Shown: piece by piece, positions 24,835 through 33,726 of the stretch
Layout: the number at the start of each line of letters is the position of its first letter
How positions within the stretch are numbered: the first letter of the stretch is position 1
Source of the DNA: Clostridia bacterium
GTDB taxonomy: Bacteria > Bacillota > Clostridia > Oscillospirales > Acutalibacteraceae
DNA: 64,000 bases
Assembly: GCA_017428525.1 (NCBI GenBank)
Contig: JAFRQQ010000009.1
Coordinates: 124,001-188,000 of the forward strand
Direction of reading: 5' to 3'
The notes under the pieces: model-generated
Told to the model about the DNA's origin: nothing
Database searches by the model: none
What the model saw: the letters and a program-made list of their open reading frames with translations, nothing else
Made by a program: the position numbers and the translations under genes

Positions 24835-26565
24835 ATGCGCTTATTCAAACTGTTTGCTCCGTATCTGCGCGGCAGCCGCACGCAATGTGTGCTCGCGCCG
24901 CTGTTCAAGATGTCGGAGGCCGTGCTCGAATTGCTCACGCCATTGGTGGTCGCCCGGATGATCGATCAGGGCATCGCCGCCGGGGACCGCAATTACATAA
25001 TAAAAATGGTCGGGCTGCTCGCACTCTTTGCCGCGGTCGGGCTTGCGTTTTCACTGACTGCGCAGTATTTTGCCGCGCACGCGTCGGTCTCCTTTGTGCA
25101 GCGGCTGAAATCCGCTTTGTTTGATCGTGCCGTCCGCCTGACGGACGCGCAGACCGACGCGGTCGGCGTGCCGACCTTGATCGCGCGCATGACCGGCGAT
25201 ATGGATACGGTGCAAAACGGCGTGAATCTTTCGCTGCGTCTGCTGCTGCGCTCGCCCTTCGTCGTTGCCGGCGCGATGATCATGGCCTTTACGGTGGATG
25301 CGCGGGCCGCCGTGACCTTCGCCGTCGTTATCCCGCTGTTGTCGCTGATCGTTTTCGGCATTCTGTATGCGACGATCCCGCTCTATGACCGCATCCGCGC
25401 CGCGCTGGACGGCGTGCTGTCAACGGCGCGGGAGGGGCTGATCGGCGTGCGCGTGCTGCGCGCATTCCGCGTCGAGCACCGGCAAACCGAAGAATTCAAA
25501 GAGAAAAATGAGCGGCTGACCCGCCTGCAGATTGCGACCGGCCGCATTTCCGCGCTGCTCAATCCGCTCACCGTGATCCTGATCGATCTGGCAGTCGCAG
25601 TGCTGATTTATGTCGGCGCCGTGCGTGTGGATCGCGGCCTGCTCACGCAGGGCGCTGTTGTTGCGCTTTATAATTATATGGCGCAGATTCTGATCGAGCT
25701 GATCAAATTCGCGAATCTCGTCATCACGATCACCAAATCCGTTGCCTGCGCGCGGCGCATCGGCGGCGTGCTCGATCTGCCGGTTGAAAAACAGACGGGC
25801 GGCGTGACAACCGGCGCGGGGGAGGAAGCGATCCGCTTTGATCACGTCACATTTACCTATGAAAATGCAGGCGAAGCGACGCTGCGCGACGTCAGCTTTA
25901 CTGCGCGGCGCGGCGAAACCGTCGGCGTCATCGGCGCGACAGGCGCGGGCAAATCCACGCTGATCGACCTGATTCCGGGCTTTTATAAGACGGAACGCGG
26001 CGATGTGTTCGTGCTCGGCGCGAATGTGAAGGACTGGGATCCGCAGGCGCTGCGGTCGCGTATCGCCATCGTGCCGCAGAAATCCCGCCTCGTCAAGGGC
26101 ACGGTGCGCAGCAATCTGCTCTGGGGCGATCCGGATGCGTCGGAGGATACGCTGATCGAAGCGCTCAAGGTCGCGAAGGCTTATGATTTCGTCATGGAAA
26201 AGGGCGGTCTGGACGCGCCGGTCGGGCAGGCCGGCAGCGGCTTTTCCGGCGGGCAGCGGCAGCGTCTTTGCATTGCGCGCGCCCTGGTGCGGCACGCCGA
26301 GATTCTGATTCTGGACGACAGCTTCAGCGCGCTGGATTATGTCACGGAAGCGGCCGTGCGCCGCGGGATCGCCCGGAGCTGCAAAGATACGACCGTCGTG
26401 ATCGTTTCCCAACGCACGTCCTCGATCCTGCACGCGGACCGCATTCTGCTCATGGAGGAGGGCGCGTGCACGGTCGGCACGCACGCGTCATTGCTGCAGA
26501 TGAGCGACGTTTATCGCGAAATCCATCGGACACAATTTGAAGAGGAGGCGGCGGCGCATGCGTAA
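24835..26565 (+). CDS. ABC exporter half-transporter with degenerate ATP site
   Basis: A 576-residue fused membrane-ATPase subunit: six-helix ABC transmembrane domain (about 1-310), then the nucleotide-binding domain. Walker A is GATGAGKST near residue 367 and the signature is SGGQ near 475. Walker B reads ILILDDSFSALD, with Asp in place of the catalytic Glu. The switch position has Gln (VIVSQRT) instead of His. These changes define the non-catalytic subunit of heterodimeric exporters such as BmrC/D and TM287/288. It overlaps the next gene by eight bases, which supplies the competent site. The substrate (drug, lipid or peptide) cannot be read from sequence. Confidence 0.92.
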   Translation: MRLFKLFAPYLRGSRTQCVLAPLFKMSEAVLELLTPLVVARMIDQGIAAGDRNYIIKMVGLLALFAAVGLAFSLTAQYFAAHASVSFVQRLKSALFDRAVRLTDAQTDAVGVPTLIARMTGDMDTVQNGVNLSLRLLLRSPFVVAGAMIMAFTVDARAAVTFAVVIPLLSLIVFGILYATIPLYDRIRAALDGVLSTAREGLIGVRVLRAFRVEHRQTEEFKEKNERLTRLQIATGRISALLNPLTVILIDLAVAVLIYVGAVRVDRGLLTQGAVVALYNYMAQILIELIKFANLVITITKSVACARRIGGVLDLPVEKQTGGVTTGAGEEAIRFDHVTFTYENAGEATLRDVSFTARRGETVGVIGATGAGKSTLIDLIPGFYKTERGDVFVLGANVKDWDPQALRSRIAIVPQKSRLVKGTVRSNLLWGDPDASEDTLIEALKVAKAYDFVMEKGGLDAPVGQAGSGFSGGQRQRLCIARALVRHAEILILDDSFSALDYVTEAAVRRGIARSCKDTTVVIVSQRTSSILHADRILLMEEGACTVGTHASLLQMSDVYREIHRTQFEEEAAAHA

Positions 26566-28306
26566 CGAAAAGAAAAAGCCGACGCTGCGCAGGATCCTGC
26601 ACCTCGTCGGAGCGTATCGATTTCATATTCTTTGTTCTCTGCTGCTCGCGGCGCTTGCCGTTGCGGCAACGCTGTATATTCCGATCCTGGCCGGGCGCGC
26701 GATCGACACGGTGATCGGCGCGGGCCACGTGGAGTTTGCGCGTCTGCTGCCGCTGCTATATCGCATCGCGATCATTGCCGCTGTCAACGGACTGTCGCAA
26801 TGGTTTATGCAGCTGCTCAATAACCGCGTTTCCTTCCGCGTCGTGCGGGATCTGCGCAATCAGGCCATGGCGCATATCGAGCGTCTGCCGCTTTCCTATC
26901 TGGATGCACACGCGACGGGCGACACGGTCAGCCGCATCATTTCCGACGCGGATCAATTTGCCGACGGGCTGCTGATGGGCTTTTCCCAGCTGTTCACCGG
27001 CGTGCTGACGATTCTCGGCACGCTCGTGCTGATGTTTGCGATCAATTATAAAATCGCGCTGACCGTGATGCTCCTCACACCGCTGTCGCTGTTTGTTGCC
27101 AGATTCATCGCGCGGCGCACGTTCGCCATGTTTCAGAAGCAATCCGAAACGCGCGGCCGGCTGACGGGCTACATCGAGGAAATCATCGGCAGCAAGCGCG
27201 TGGTGAATGCGTTCGCGCGCGAGGACGCCGCGAAAGAGGACTTTGACGAAATCAACGGCGACTACGCGCATTTCTCGCTGCGGGCAATCTTCTTTTCCTC
27301 GCTGACGAATCCGACGACGCGCTTTGTCAATGCGCTCGTTTACGCCGCGGTCGCCCTGGTCGGCGCGTTGGCGGTGGTCGGCGGCAGTCTGACCGTCGGC
27401 ATACTGACCTGTTTCCTGAGCTACGCGAACCAATACACCAAGCCCTTCAACGAGATTTCGGGCGTGATCGCGGAGCTGCAGAATGCGCTGGCCTGCGCCG
27501 AGCGGATATTCTCGCTGATTGACGCGCCGGAGGAACCGCCGGACGCGGAACAGGCAGAAACGCTGCAGCACGCGGAGGGCCGCGTCGACCTGGAAGGCGT
27601 CTGCTTCTCCTATGACCGCGCGCGCCCGCTGATCGAAAACCTGAATCTGCACGTGACGCCGGGCAGCCGCATCGCGATCGTCGGGCCGACCGGCTGCGGC
27701 AAAACGACGCTTGTCAATCTGCTGATGCGGTTTTATGAAATCCAAAGCGGCTCAATTTCCGTTGACGGCAGATCCGTTGATCAGATCACGAAAGAGAGCC
27801 TGCGCGCAAACTTCGGCATGGTGCTGCAGGATACCTGGCTGAAAGCCGCCACGGTGCGCGAGAATATCGCGCTCGGCAAGCCCTCGGCGACGGAGGAAGA
27901 GATCATTTCGGCTGCGAAAGCAGCGCATGCGGACGGCTTTATCCGCAGCCTGCCGCAGGGCTACGACACGCCGCTGACGGACGACGCGAGCGTGCTGTCC
28001 GTCGGTCAGAAGCAGCTGCTCTGCATCGCGCGCGTGATGCTCTCGCTGCCGCCGATGCTGATCCTCGACGAGGCGACGTCCTCGATCGATACGCGCACCG
28101 AGCAGCAGATTCAGCAGGCATTTTCCCGCATGATGCGCGGGCGCACGGTCTTCATCGTCGCGCACCGCCTGACGACGATCAAGGACGCCGACCTGATCCT
28201 CGTGATGCAGGACGGCAAGGTGGTCGAGCAGGGGAATCACGCGCAGCTCATGGCGAGCGGCGGCTTTTACGCAGAGCTCTATCAGAGCCGGACGGCGCAA
28301 GTTTAA
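26558..28306 (+). CDS. ABC exporter half-transporter, catalytically competent partner
   Basis: A 582-residue ABC exporter subunit starting MRNEKKKPTL at 26558, nine bases after GGAGG; an upstream TTG start is less likely. After the membrane domain (about 15-310) come Walker A GPTGCGKTT near residue 380, Walker B LILDEATSSID with the catalytic Glu, and the switch His in FIVAHRL. Its signature motif is SVGQ rather than SGGQ, so the paired site is mixed as usual in heterodimers. It completes the exporter with the upstream subunit. Its stop codon overlaps that of the convergent MocR-type gene. Confidence 0.92.
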   Translation: MRNEKKKPTLRRILHLVGAYRFHILCSLLLAALAVAATLYIPILAGRAIDTVIGAGHVEFARLLPLLYRIAIIAAVNGLSQWFMQLLNNRVSFRVVRDLRNQAMAHIERLPLSYLDAHATGDTVSRIISDADQFADGLLMGFSQLFTGVLTILGTLVLMFAINYKIALTVMLLTPLSLFVARFIARRTFAMFQKQSETRGRLTGYIEEIIGSKRVVNAFAREDAAKEDFDEINGDYAHFSLRAIFFSSLTNPTTRFVNALVYAAVALVGALAVVGGSLTVGILTCFLSYANQYTKPFNEISGVIAELQNALACAERIFSLIDAPEEPPDAEQAETLQHAEGRVDLEGVCFSYDRARPLIENLNLHVTPGSRIAIVGPTGCGKTTLVNLLMRFYEIQSGSISVDGRSVDQITKESLRANFGMVLQDTWLKAATVRENIALGKPSATEEEIISAAKAAHADGFIRSLPQGYDTPLTDDASVLSVGQKQLLCIARVMLSLPPMLILDEATSSIDTRTEQQIQQAFSRMMRGRTVFIVAHRLTTIKDADLILVMQDGKVVEQGNHAQLMASGGFYAELYQSRTAQV

Positions 28307-29697
28307 CTCATCCCGAATTCCGCTTCCAGCCGTTGCAGCGCCGCGCGAAAATGTTCAAGCGAAACGCCGGAATAATTGACCAGCGCCTGATGCGCCGGCG
28401 CTTGCTCCGGCAGGCGATAATAATCCGATAAACAGGAAATCCGGATGCCGCAGGCGGCGCAGAGGCGCTTGATCTGCGCATCCGTTTTTTCCGTCTGCAT
28501 GCCGAGCGAAAAGTGCAGCCCGGCGTCCAGCTCCTGAATGGTCAGATACGGCGCGAGCGCGCTTGTCTGAATCTCCTTGATCACCGCGTCCCGCAGATCG
28601 CGGTAATAGCGCTTCATGCGGTTGATATGCCGCTCGAAATGGCCGCTTTTGATGAAGGATGCGAGCGTATACTGCTCGAAGGCCGGCACCGTGCAGGCGT
28701 AAAAGCCGAGCTTCTGCTGCCAGCGCTCTGCCAGATGCGGCGGCAGGATCAGATAACTGATGCGCACGGACGGCGCGATCGTTTTGGAAAACGTATTAAT
28801 ATATATGACGGATTCCGACCCGTCCGTCGCGATCATCGGCGGGATCGGTTTGCCGTGAAAACGGAACTCGCTGTCATATTCATCCTCAATAATATAGCGC
28901 TCCGGTCGCTCAGCCGCCCAGGAAAGCAGCTCCAGACGGCGGTTCTGCGTCGTCACCGTGCCGGTCGGGAAATGATGCGCGGGAGAGATATGCACCACCT
29001 GCACATCGGCTTGCGTGAGCTTGTCCATCTGCACGCCCTGCGCGTCCATGGGCAGATACAGGCAGTCCGCGCCGTGCGCACGGTAAACCTGCGGGATCTT
29101 GCTGTAGGAGGGATCCTCGAGCGCAAAGCGCACATCCGTGCCGAGCAGCTGCAGGATCATCCCGTAAAGGTATTCCGTGCCCGCGCCGATAACAACCTGC
29201 GAGGGATCCGCATACAGCCCGCGGTTCTGCGCGAGATAATCGCAGATCGCTTCCCGCAGGCAGACAGCGCCCTGATTCGGCAGCGGGGCGAGCAATTCGC
29301 GCGCATAGGTGAGCACCGTCTCGCGCATAAGTCTGGACCAGACGGAAAAGGGGAAGCGCTCCGGATCGACGCTGTTGCTGCACAGATCGACGTCATAGAC
29401 CGCTTGCTTTGCCGCAGATACCGCCGCGGGCTTGACGGGCAAAGCAGGCGGCAAGGCAACGCGCGCCACATAATAGCCGCGTTTTTCAAATGAGGCCACA
29501 TACCCCTCGTCGATCAGCTGCGCGTAGGCGTTTTCGACCGTCACCTTGCTCACGCCCAGATGCTCCGCGAACGAACGCTTGGACGGCAGCTTTGCTCCGC
29601 AGGGGAGGACCCCGCTGCGGATATCGTCGCGAATCTTTTGATATAATTGCGAATACAGCGGCGCGTGCTGCTGTTTTTCCAATGTATAAGTCAGCAT
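28303..29697 (-). CDS. MocR/PdxR-type GntR regulator with aminotransferase domain
   Basis: This 464-residue protein has an N-terminal GntR winged helix (residues 1-75, with LPSKRSFAEHLGVSKVTVENAY) and a fold-type I aminotransferase domain. The PLP lysine is in NTFSKTIAPSVR near residue 300, with the DEYDSEFRF segment about 20 residues earlier. MocR proteins of the PdxR branch respond to pyridoxal phosphate. It starts at 29697 with GGAGG before the ATG. It is divergent from an ECF transporter S-component, which suggests control of vitamin B6 or precursor uptake. The ligand is not proven by sequence. Confidence 0.9.
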   Translation of the reverse strand: MLTYTLEKQQHAPLYSQLYQKIRDDIRSGVLPCGAKLPSKRSFAEHLGVSKVTVENAYAQLIDEGYVASFEKRGYYVARVALPPALPVKPAAVSAAKQAVYDVDLCSNSVDPERFPFSVWSRLMRETVLTYARELLAPLPNQGAVCLREAICDYLAQNRGLYADPSQVVIGAGTEYLYGMILQLLGTDVRFALEDPSYSKIPQVYRAHGADCLYLPMDAQGVQMDKLTQADVQVVHISPAHHFPTGTVTTQNRRLELLSWAAERPERYIIEDEYDSEFRFHGKPIPPMIATDGSESVIYINTFSKTIAPSVRISYLILPPHLAERWQQKLGFYACTVPAFEQYTLASFIKSGHFERHINRMKRYYRDLRDAVIKEIQTSALAPYLTIQELDAGLHFSLGMQTEKTDAQIKRLCAACGIRISCLSDYYRLPEQAPAHQALVNYSGVSLEHFRAALQRLEAEFGMS

Positions 29698-29801
29698 GGT
29701 TTCCTCCATCTGGCCTGAAAAGATAATCGAATTCTGGCGCTTTTATTCATGCCACTTTTGATTATACTTGAAGTAGACCGAAAAGGCAAGGGGGAAAACG
29801 G

Positions 29802-30323
29802 ATGAATGTGAAACAAATTCAGCGCCTGGTCACTGCGGCGCTGATGGCGGCATTGGTGTTTGTCGCAACGCTCCTGATTCAGATCCCGATCCCCGCGACC
29901 GGCGGTTACGTCAATTTCGGCGACGGCTTTGTCATTCTCTGCGGCGTGCTGCTCGGCCCGCTTTACGGCGGTCTCGCCGCCGGCATCGGCGCGATGCTGA
30001 CCGACCTGATCACCGGCTACGCGATTTATTGCCCGGCAACCTTTCTGATCAAAGGCTGCATGGCGGTGATCGCCTTCCTGCTTGTGCGCCGTATCGGCCG
30101 GCGATGGGTCGCTTATCTGCCCGCGTCCCTTTGCGCGGAGGCGCTCATGGTGCTCGGATATTTTGCGTTTGAAGCGCTCGCGCTCGGCTACGGCAAAGCG
30201 GCGGTCGCTTCGCTCGTGCCGAATCTGATGCAGGGCGCGGCGGGCACGCTTATCGCCTGCATCCTGCTCATGACAATCACGAAAAATCAAAGACTGGCTG
30301 ACTTTTTCTTCAAAGGAGAATGA
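29802..30323 (+). CDS. ECF transporter S-component (possible vitamin B6-type substrate)
   Basis: A 173-residue membrane protein with five to six hydrophobic segments and an N-terminal LVTAALMAALVFVAT stretch. This carries the AxxxA pattern used by S-components to dock on the EcfT subunit. It matches the ECF-type riboflavin/S-component family by pattern, including the GYVNFGDGFVILCGVLLGP segment near residue 36. It is divergent from a MocR/PdxR-type regulator across a 104-base gap. A PdxU-like pyridoxine or hydroxymethylpyrimidine substrate is a reasonable inference. The energising EcfA/T genes are not in the window. Confidence 0.82.
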   Translation: MNVKQIQRLVTAALMAALVFVATLLIQIPIPATGGYVNFGDGFVILCGVLLGPLYGGLAAGIGAMLTDLITGYAIYCPATFLIKGCMAVIAFLLVRRIGRRWVAYLPASLCAEALMVLGYFAFEALALGYGKAAVASLVPNLMQGAAGTLIACILLMTITKNQRLADFFFKGE

Positions 30324-30326
30324 AGT

Positions 30327-30860
30327 ATGCGTATTTATGATGAAACGAAAGCGGCGGCCGAGGAGCTGCTCGCGCTATCTAATCTGAAGCCCGGCGCGCT
30401 TGTCGTCGTCGGCTGCTCAACGAGCGAGGTCAAGGGCGAACGCATCGGCTCCGACGGGAGCACGGATACGGCGGGCGAAATCGTCCGCGCGCTGCTGGAC
30501 GTCCTTGCCCCTGCAGGCATTCAGCTTGCGGCGCAGTGCTGCGAGCATCTGAACCGCGCGCTGATCCTTGAGCGCGCCGAAGCGGAGAAACGCGGGCTGG
30601 AAATCGTCTCCGTCGTGCCGCATCCGCATGCCGGCGGCTCGTTTGCGACAACGGTGTACCATACCATGCAGGATCCGGTTGCGGTCGAGGAGATCCGCGC
30701 GGACGCAGGGCTCGATATCGGCAACACGCTCATCGGCATGCATTTAAAGCACGTCGCCGTGCCGCTGCGGCTGCAGCATCATCAGATCGGCGCAGCGCAG
30801 GTGAACGCCGCGCGCACCCGGCCGAAATTCATCGGCGGCATCCGCGCACAATACGAATAA
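30327..30860 (+). CDS. YwlG/DUF436 (TIGR01440) family protein
   Basis: A 177-residue member of the YwlG-type UPF0340 family, recognised from LVVVGCSTSEVKGERIG near residue 28, AAQCCEHLNRALILE near 68 and VPHPHAGGSFAT near 97. The family has no firm biochemical function. It follows the ECF S-component by three bases, with AAAGGAG before its ATG, so both should share a transcript, ended by the hairpin just after it. In other Firmicutes it often sits near serine or glycine metabolism genes. Confidence 0.85.
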   Translation: MRIYDETKAAAEELLALSNLKPGALVVVGCSTSEVKGERIGSDGSTDTAGEIVRALLDVLAPAGIQLAAQCCEHLNRALILERAEAEKRGLEIVSVVPHPHAGGSFATTVYHTMQDPVAVEEIRADAGLDIGNTLIGMHLKHVAVPLRLQHHQIGAAQVNAARTRPKFIGGIRAQYE

Positions 30861-30867
30861 ATGAATG

Positions 30868-30900
30868 CAGCCTGCAGGCAGACCCGCAGGCTGATTTTTC
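30868..30900 (+). terminator. Terminator of the ECF-ywlG operon
   Basis: Stem CAGCCTGC/GCAGGCTG with a ten-base loop, followed by ATTTTTC. The convergent CHAP gene ends four bases further on. Confidence 0.85.
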
Positions 30901-30903
30901 TCT

Positions 30904-31527
30904 TTACGGCTTGCGCAGAACGCCCTCTTTCAGCAGCTCGAGCATCAGCGTATTCTGCTCCGCGGTGCCGCTGTAATCGCGGATATCGTTCGCTGCTGCG
31001 ATCCGCCGTCGATGCGTGTAGCTGCCGTCTGCGCCCACGGAAATCAGCGCGTCGGCAATGCTGTAATAATCCGCGTCGCAGGCCGGATAGCAGGCGCCGC
31101 CGTCCGTGATCGGCGACCGGTCATCCGCGCGCAGCACGCCGAGAAAACCGTTGTAATTGTGCTCCACAAGCTTCATGGCCTTGCCGTTCCAGTTGACGTC
31201 ATAGCTGCAGAAGCGCCGCGTATCGCCCGCGCCGGAAGCGATCGCCACATGCCCGTTGCCGCCGCCGTAAATCCCGTTCCACACGCAGAGATCGCCTTTC
31301 AGCGGCACGAGTTCGGGTGTATTCTCCAACTTGTGAAACTTCGCGGAGAACGTCGGATACTGCTCGAATTTCAGATAATAATTCTTCGCGCTGCCTACGG
31401 AAAACGGCGAAATGTCGAAAACCGTCTGCAGATAGAGCTTTGCCAGATCCACGCACTGCACGCCGGCGGCGCCGTCGTAATCGATCGTCGTTGCGTAATA
31501 CTTTTTGATGAATGCATCAAAGGTCAT
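30904..31527 (-). CDS. CHAP-domain amidase/endopeptidase
   Basis: A 207-residue protein whose N-terminal 140 residues form a CHAP (NlpC/P60-like) peptidoglycan hydrolase domain. The likely catalytic Cys lies in GVQCVDLAKLYL near residue 26, and the His in NGHVAIASG near 92. The start at 31527 follows GGGAGG. No signal peptide or membrane anchor is seen, as in phage endolysins, which need a holin. No holin or phage genes are nearby. The C-terminal 60 residues (SYTHRRRIAAAND...) may bind cell wall. It could be a domesticated endolysin. Confidence 0.8.
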   Translation of the reverse strand: MTFDAFIKKYYATTIDYDGAAGVQCVDLAKLYLQTVFDISPFSVGSAKNYYLKFEQYPTFSAKFHKLENTPELVPLKGDLCVWNGIYGGGNGHVAIASGAGDTRRFCSYDVNWNGKAMKLVEHNYNGFLGVLRADDRSPITDGGACYPACDADYYSIADALISVGADGSYTHRRRIAAANDIRDYSGTAEQNTLMLELLKEGVLRKP

Positions 31528-31598
31528 ATCGATCCCTCCCGGATGCATTCTATGCTTTGCCGCTTGTTTGATTTCACACTTTTTTCAAATTTTTTCTC

Positions 31599-31627
31599 TT
31601 GTAAATCCGAAGAAAACGTGCTATATT
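31599..31627 (+). promoter_or_regulatory. Promoter of the AIM24-family gene
   Basis: TTGTAA (31599-31604), 17-base spacer, TATATT (31622-31627), then AAAGGGAGG before the ATG at 31658. Confidence 0.7.
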
Positions 31628-31657
31628 AAATTTATTAAACAAAAGGGAGGACCTGTT

Positions 31658-32329
31658 ATGCAATATGAAATCAAAGGCGCGCCGATGCCGGTCGTGGAAT
31701 GCACGCTCGAGGCGGGCGAAAGCCTGAAATGCGAAGGCGGCTCCATGAGCTGGATGACTTCGAATATGAAGATGCAGACCAGCGGCGGCGGGATCGGCAA
31801 AATGTTTTCCAAGGCGCTCAGCGGCGAGAAGCTCTTTCAGAATATTTACACCGCTGAAGGCGGCAGGGGGCAGATCGCGTTTGCGGCGACCTTCCCCGGC
31901 AACATCATCGCCGTTGAGATCGCGCCCGGCAAAGACCTGATCTGCCAGAAATCCGCGTTCCTTGCCTCCACAATGGGCGTGGACATCTCCATCTTCTTCC
32001 ACCGCAAGCTCGGCGCGGGCTTCTTCGGCGGCGAAGGCTTCATCATGCAGCGTCTGTCCGGCACGGGGCTTGCGTTCCTCGAGCTTGACGGCTCGGTGGA
32101 AACCAAATTTCTGCAGCAGGGCGAGCAGATCATCGTGGACACCGGCTACCTTGCCATGATGGACGCCACCTGCTCGATGGATATCAAATCCGTCGGCGGC
32201 ATTAAGAATGCGCTTGTCGGCGGCGAGGGGCTGTTCAATACGGTGATCAGCGGGCCGGGCAAGGTCGTGCTGCAGACCATGCCGGCCTCCAAGCTGCTCA
32301 GCCTGATCACACCGAAAACGTCAAGCTGA
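31658..32329 (+). CDS. AIM24/TIGR00266 family protein
   Basis: A 223-residue protein of the AIM24-like (TIGR00266) family, known widely in bacteria and as a mitochondrial biogenesis factor, without a settled bacterial function. Family marks are the start MQYEIKGAPMPVVE, LKCEGGSMSWM near residue 30, repeated beta-rich Gly segments (GGGIGKMFSKALSGE, GAGFFGGEGF) and the C-terminal GPGKVVLQTMP. An upstream in-frame extension is rejected because GGGAGG sits eight bases before the chosen ATG. It is monocistronic, with its own promoter and a strong terminator. No signal peptide. Confidence 0.9.
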   Translation: MQYEIKGAPMPVVECTLEAGESLKCEGGSMSWMTSNMKMQTSGGGIGKMFSKALSGEKLFQNIYTAEGGRGQIAFAATFPGNIIAVEIAPGKDLICQKSAFLASTMGVDISIFFHRKLGAGFFGGEGFIMQRLSGTGLAFLELDGSVETKFLQQGEQIIVDTGYLAMMDATCSMDIKSVGGIKNALVGGEGLFNTVISGPGKVVLQTMPASKLLSLITPKTSS

Positions 32330-32341
32330 TCTGTCATTGTA

Positions 32342-32385
32342 AAAAATCCTGCGGCTTCGTTGAAAGCTGCAGGATTTTTCTTTTA
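32342..32385. terminator. Bidirectional terminator between AIM24 and deacetylase genes
   Basis: An 11-base stem AAAAATCCTGC/GCAGGATTTTT with a 16-base loop gives T runs on both strands, so it can end both convergent genes. The left-most bases of the deacetylase gene overlap its edge. Confidence 0.9.
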
Positions 32386-33705
32386 CGTTGTTTCGTTTTT
32401 GATCGTTTCCGCGTCCAGATACTGCGTGCCGCTCTCCGGCGCCTTGCCGGTCTTCGCGGCAATCAGCTGCCGGCAGGTGACCAGCTGATAGCCCTGATCG
32501 AGCAGGGCGGGGATCATGCGTTCCACAGCGTCGGCGGTGGAAAGATAGATCTCATGCATCAGGATGATATCGCCGTCCGACACGTTATTCATCACTGCGT
32601 TGTAAATGTGATCGGCGTTGCGGTATTTCCAGTCCTGCGTGTCCACGGACCAGTAATACAGCGGCATGTTTTCCTTCGCGCATTCCTGCCGTATGAGCTC
32701 CGTTGTGTTGCCGCCGGGCGAGCGGAAGCTGGAGGGCCGCACGCCGGCCGTCTGATAAATCGCATCCGAGCAGTCGATGATATCCGCCTGCGTCACGCGC
32801 GAGCCCAGGTGATCGTGCCGCATGGTGTGATTGCCCAGCTCGCAGTGCAGCTCGACCTTGCGTTTGACGTTCTCCGGATGATCGAGCACGTTTTCACCGA
32901 TCATGAAGAAGGTCGCGGTCACGCCGTATTTTTCGAGAACGTCGAGAATCCGGTCGGACGCTTCATTATAACCGGGACCGTCGTCAAAGGTCAGCGCGAT
33001 CATGGGTTTATTCAGATCAATGCCGGTCAGATCGACGCCTTCCATGGCGAAATATGCTTCCGGTTCGCTCCACGCGCCGGCAACGGCGTTTTTGCCTTCG
33101 CCCGCAAGCGCGCGCACGCGGAAATAATACTGCTGATTATATTGCACGGGCGATACCGTAAACGCGTCGGTATCCGGCTGCACGGTCAGCGACTGCGCCT
33201 GGTCGAAATTCGCCTGCTCGCCGATCATATACTGCAGCTCATAGCTTGCCGCCTTCGGATTCGGCGTGAAGGTCACGCGCAATTGGTCCGTGCCGTCCAT
33301 CGCCTGCGTGATCGCGTCGAGCTTGCCCTGCATGGGCGGCGTCATGGCCTGCAGCACCGCGGGATGCTTCGTTTCATTGCTGCCTTTCTGCGCGACCACA
33401 CACACTTCATAAGGCGTCGCCTGCGTCAGATTCGTCAGCGTGCACGAGGTCTGCGCGCCGTCCAGCTGCAGCGCGTCGGAAAAGGAATCCTCGGCCTCGC
33501 TGCGCAGCAGGATTTTATAGCCTTCCGCGTGCCTGACCGGCTCCCAGGAAAGCGCAATGGAGGAATCGGTTACATCCCCGATTTTCACGCCGCCGATCTT
33601 CAGCCCCGAGCCGCCGCGCGCAATCGCGATGACAAGCAGCAGGAGGATCAGCACAACGCCGACGACCAGCACGCCGAGGCGCGTATTCTTTCTCGTTCGT
33701 TTCAT
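32383..33705 (-). CDS. Membrane-anchored FnIII-polysaccharide deacetylase
   Basis: A 440-residue envelope protein: cytoplasmic basic tail, one membrane helix (about residues 10-30), two fibronectin III-like modules (about 35-120 and 128-215) and a C-terminal NodB-type deacetylase. Catalytic marks are TFDDGPGYNE near 240, the metal histidines in GNHTMRHDHLG near 297, FRSPGGNT near 332 and ILMHE near 383. It probably removes acetyl groups from peptidoglycan or another surface glycan. The start is MKRTRKN at 33705 with AAAGGA upstream. It is the last gene of a four-gene minus-strand run. Confidence 0.9.
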   Translation of the reverse strand: MKRTRKNTRLGVLVVGVVLILLLLVIAIARGGSGLKIGGVKIGDVTDSSIALSWEPVRHAEGYKILLRSEAEDSFSDALQLDGAQTSCTLTNLTQATPYEVCVVAQKGSNETKHPAVLQAMTPPMQGKLDAITQAMDGTDQLRVTFTPNPKAASYELQYMIGEQANFDQAQSLTVQPDTDAFTVSPVQYNQQYYFRVRALAGEGKNAVAGAWSEPEAYFAMEGVDLTGIDLNKPMIALTFDDGPGYNEASDRILDVLEKYGVTATFFMIGENVLDHPENVKRKVELHCELGNHTMRHDHLGSRVTQADIIDCSDAIYQTAGVRPSSFRSPGGNTTELIRQECAKENMPLYYWSVDTQDWKYRNADHIYNAVMNNVSDGDIILMHEIYLSTADAVERMIPALLDQGYQLVTCRQLIAAKTGKAPESGTQYLDAETIKNETT

Positions 33706-33726
33706 ATGCAACATCCTTTAAACAAA

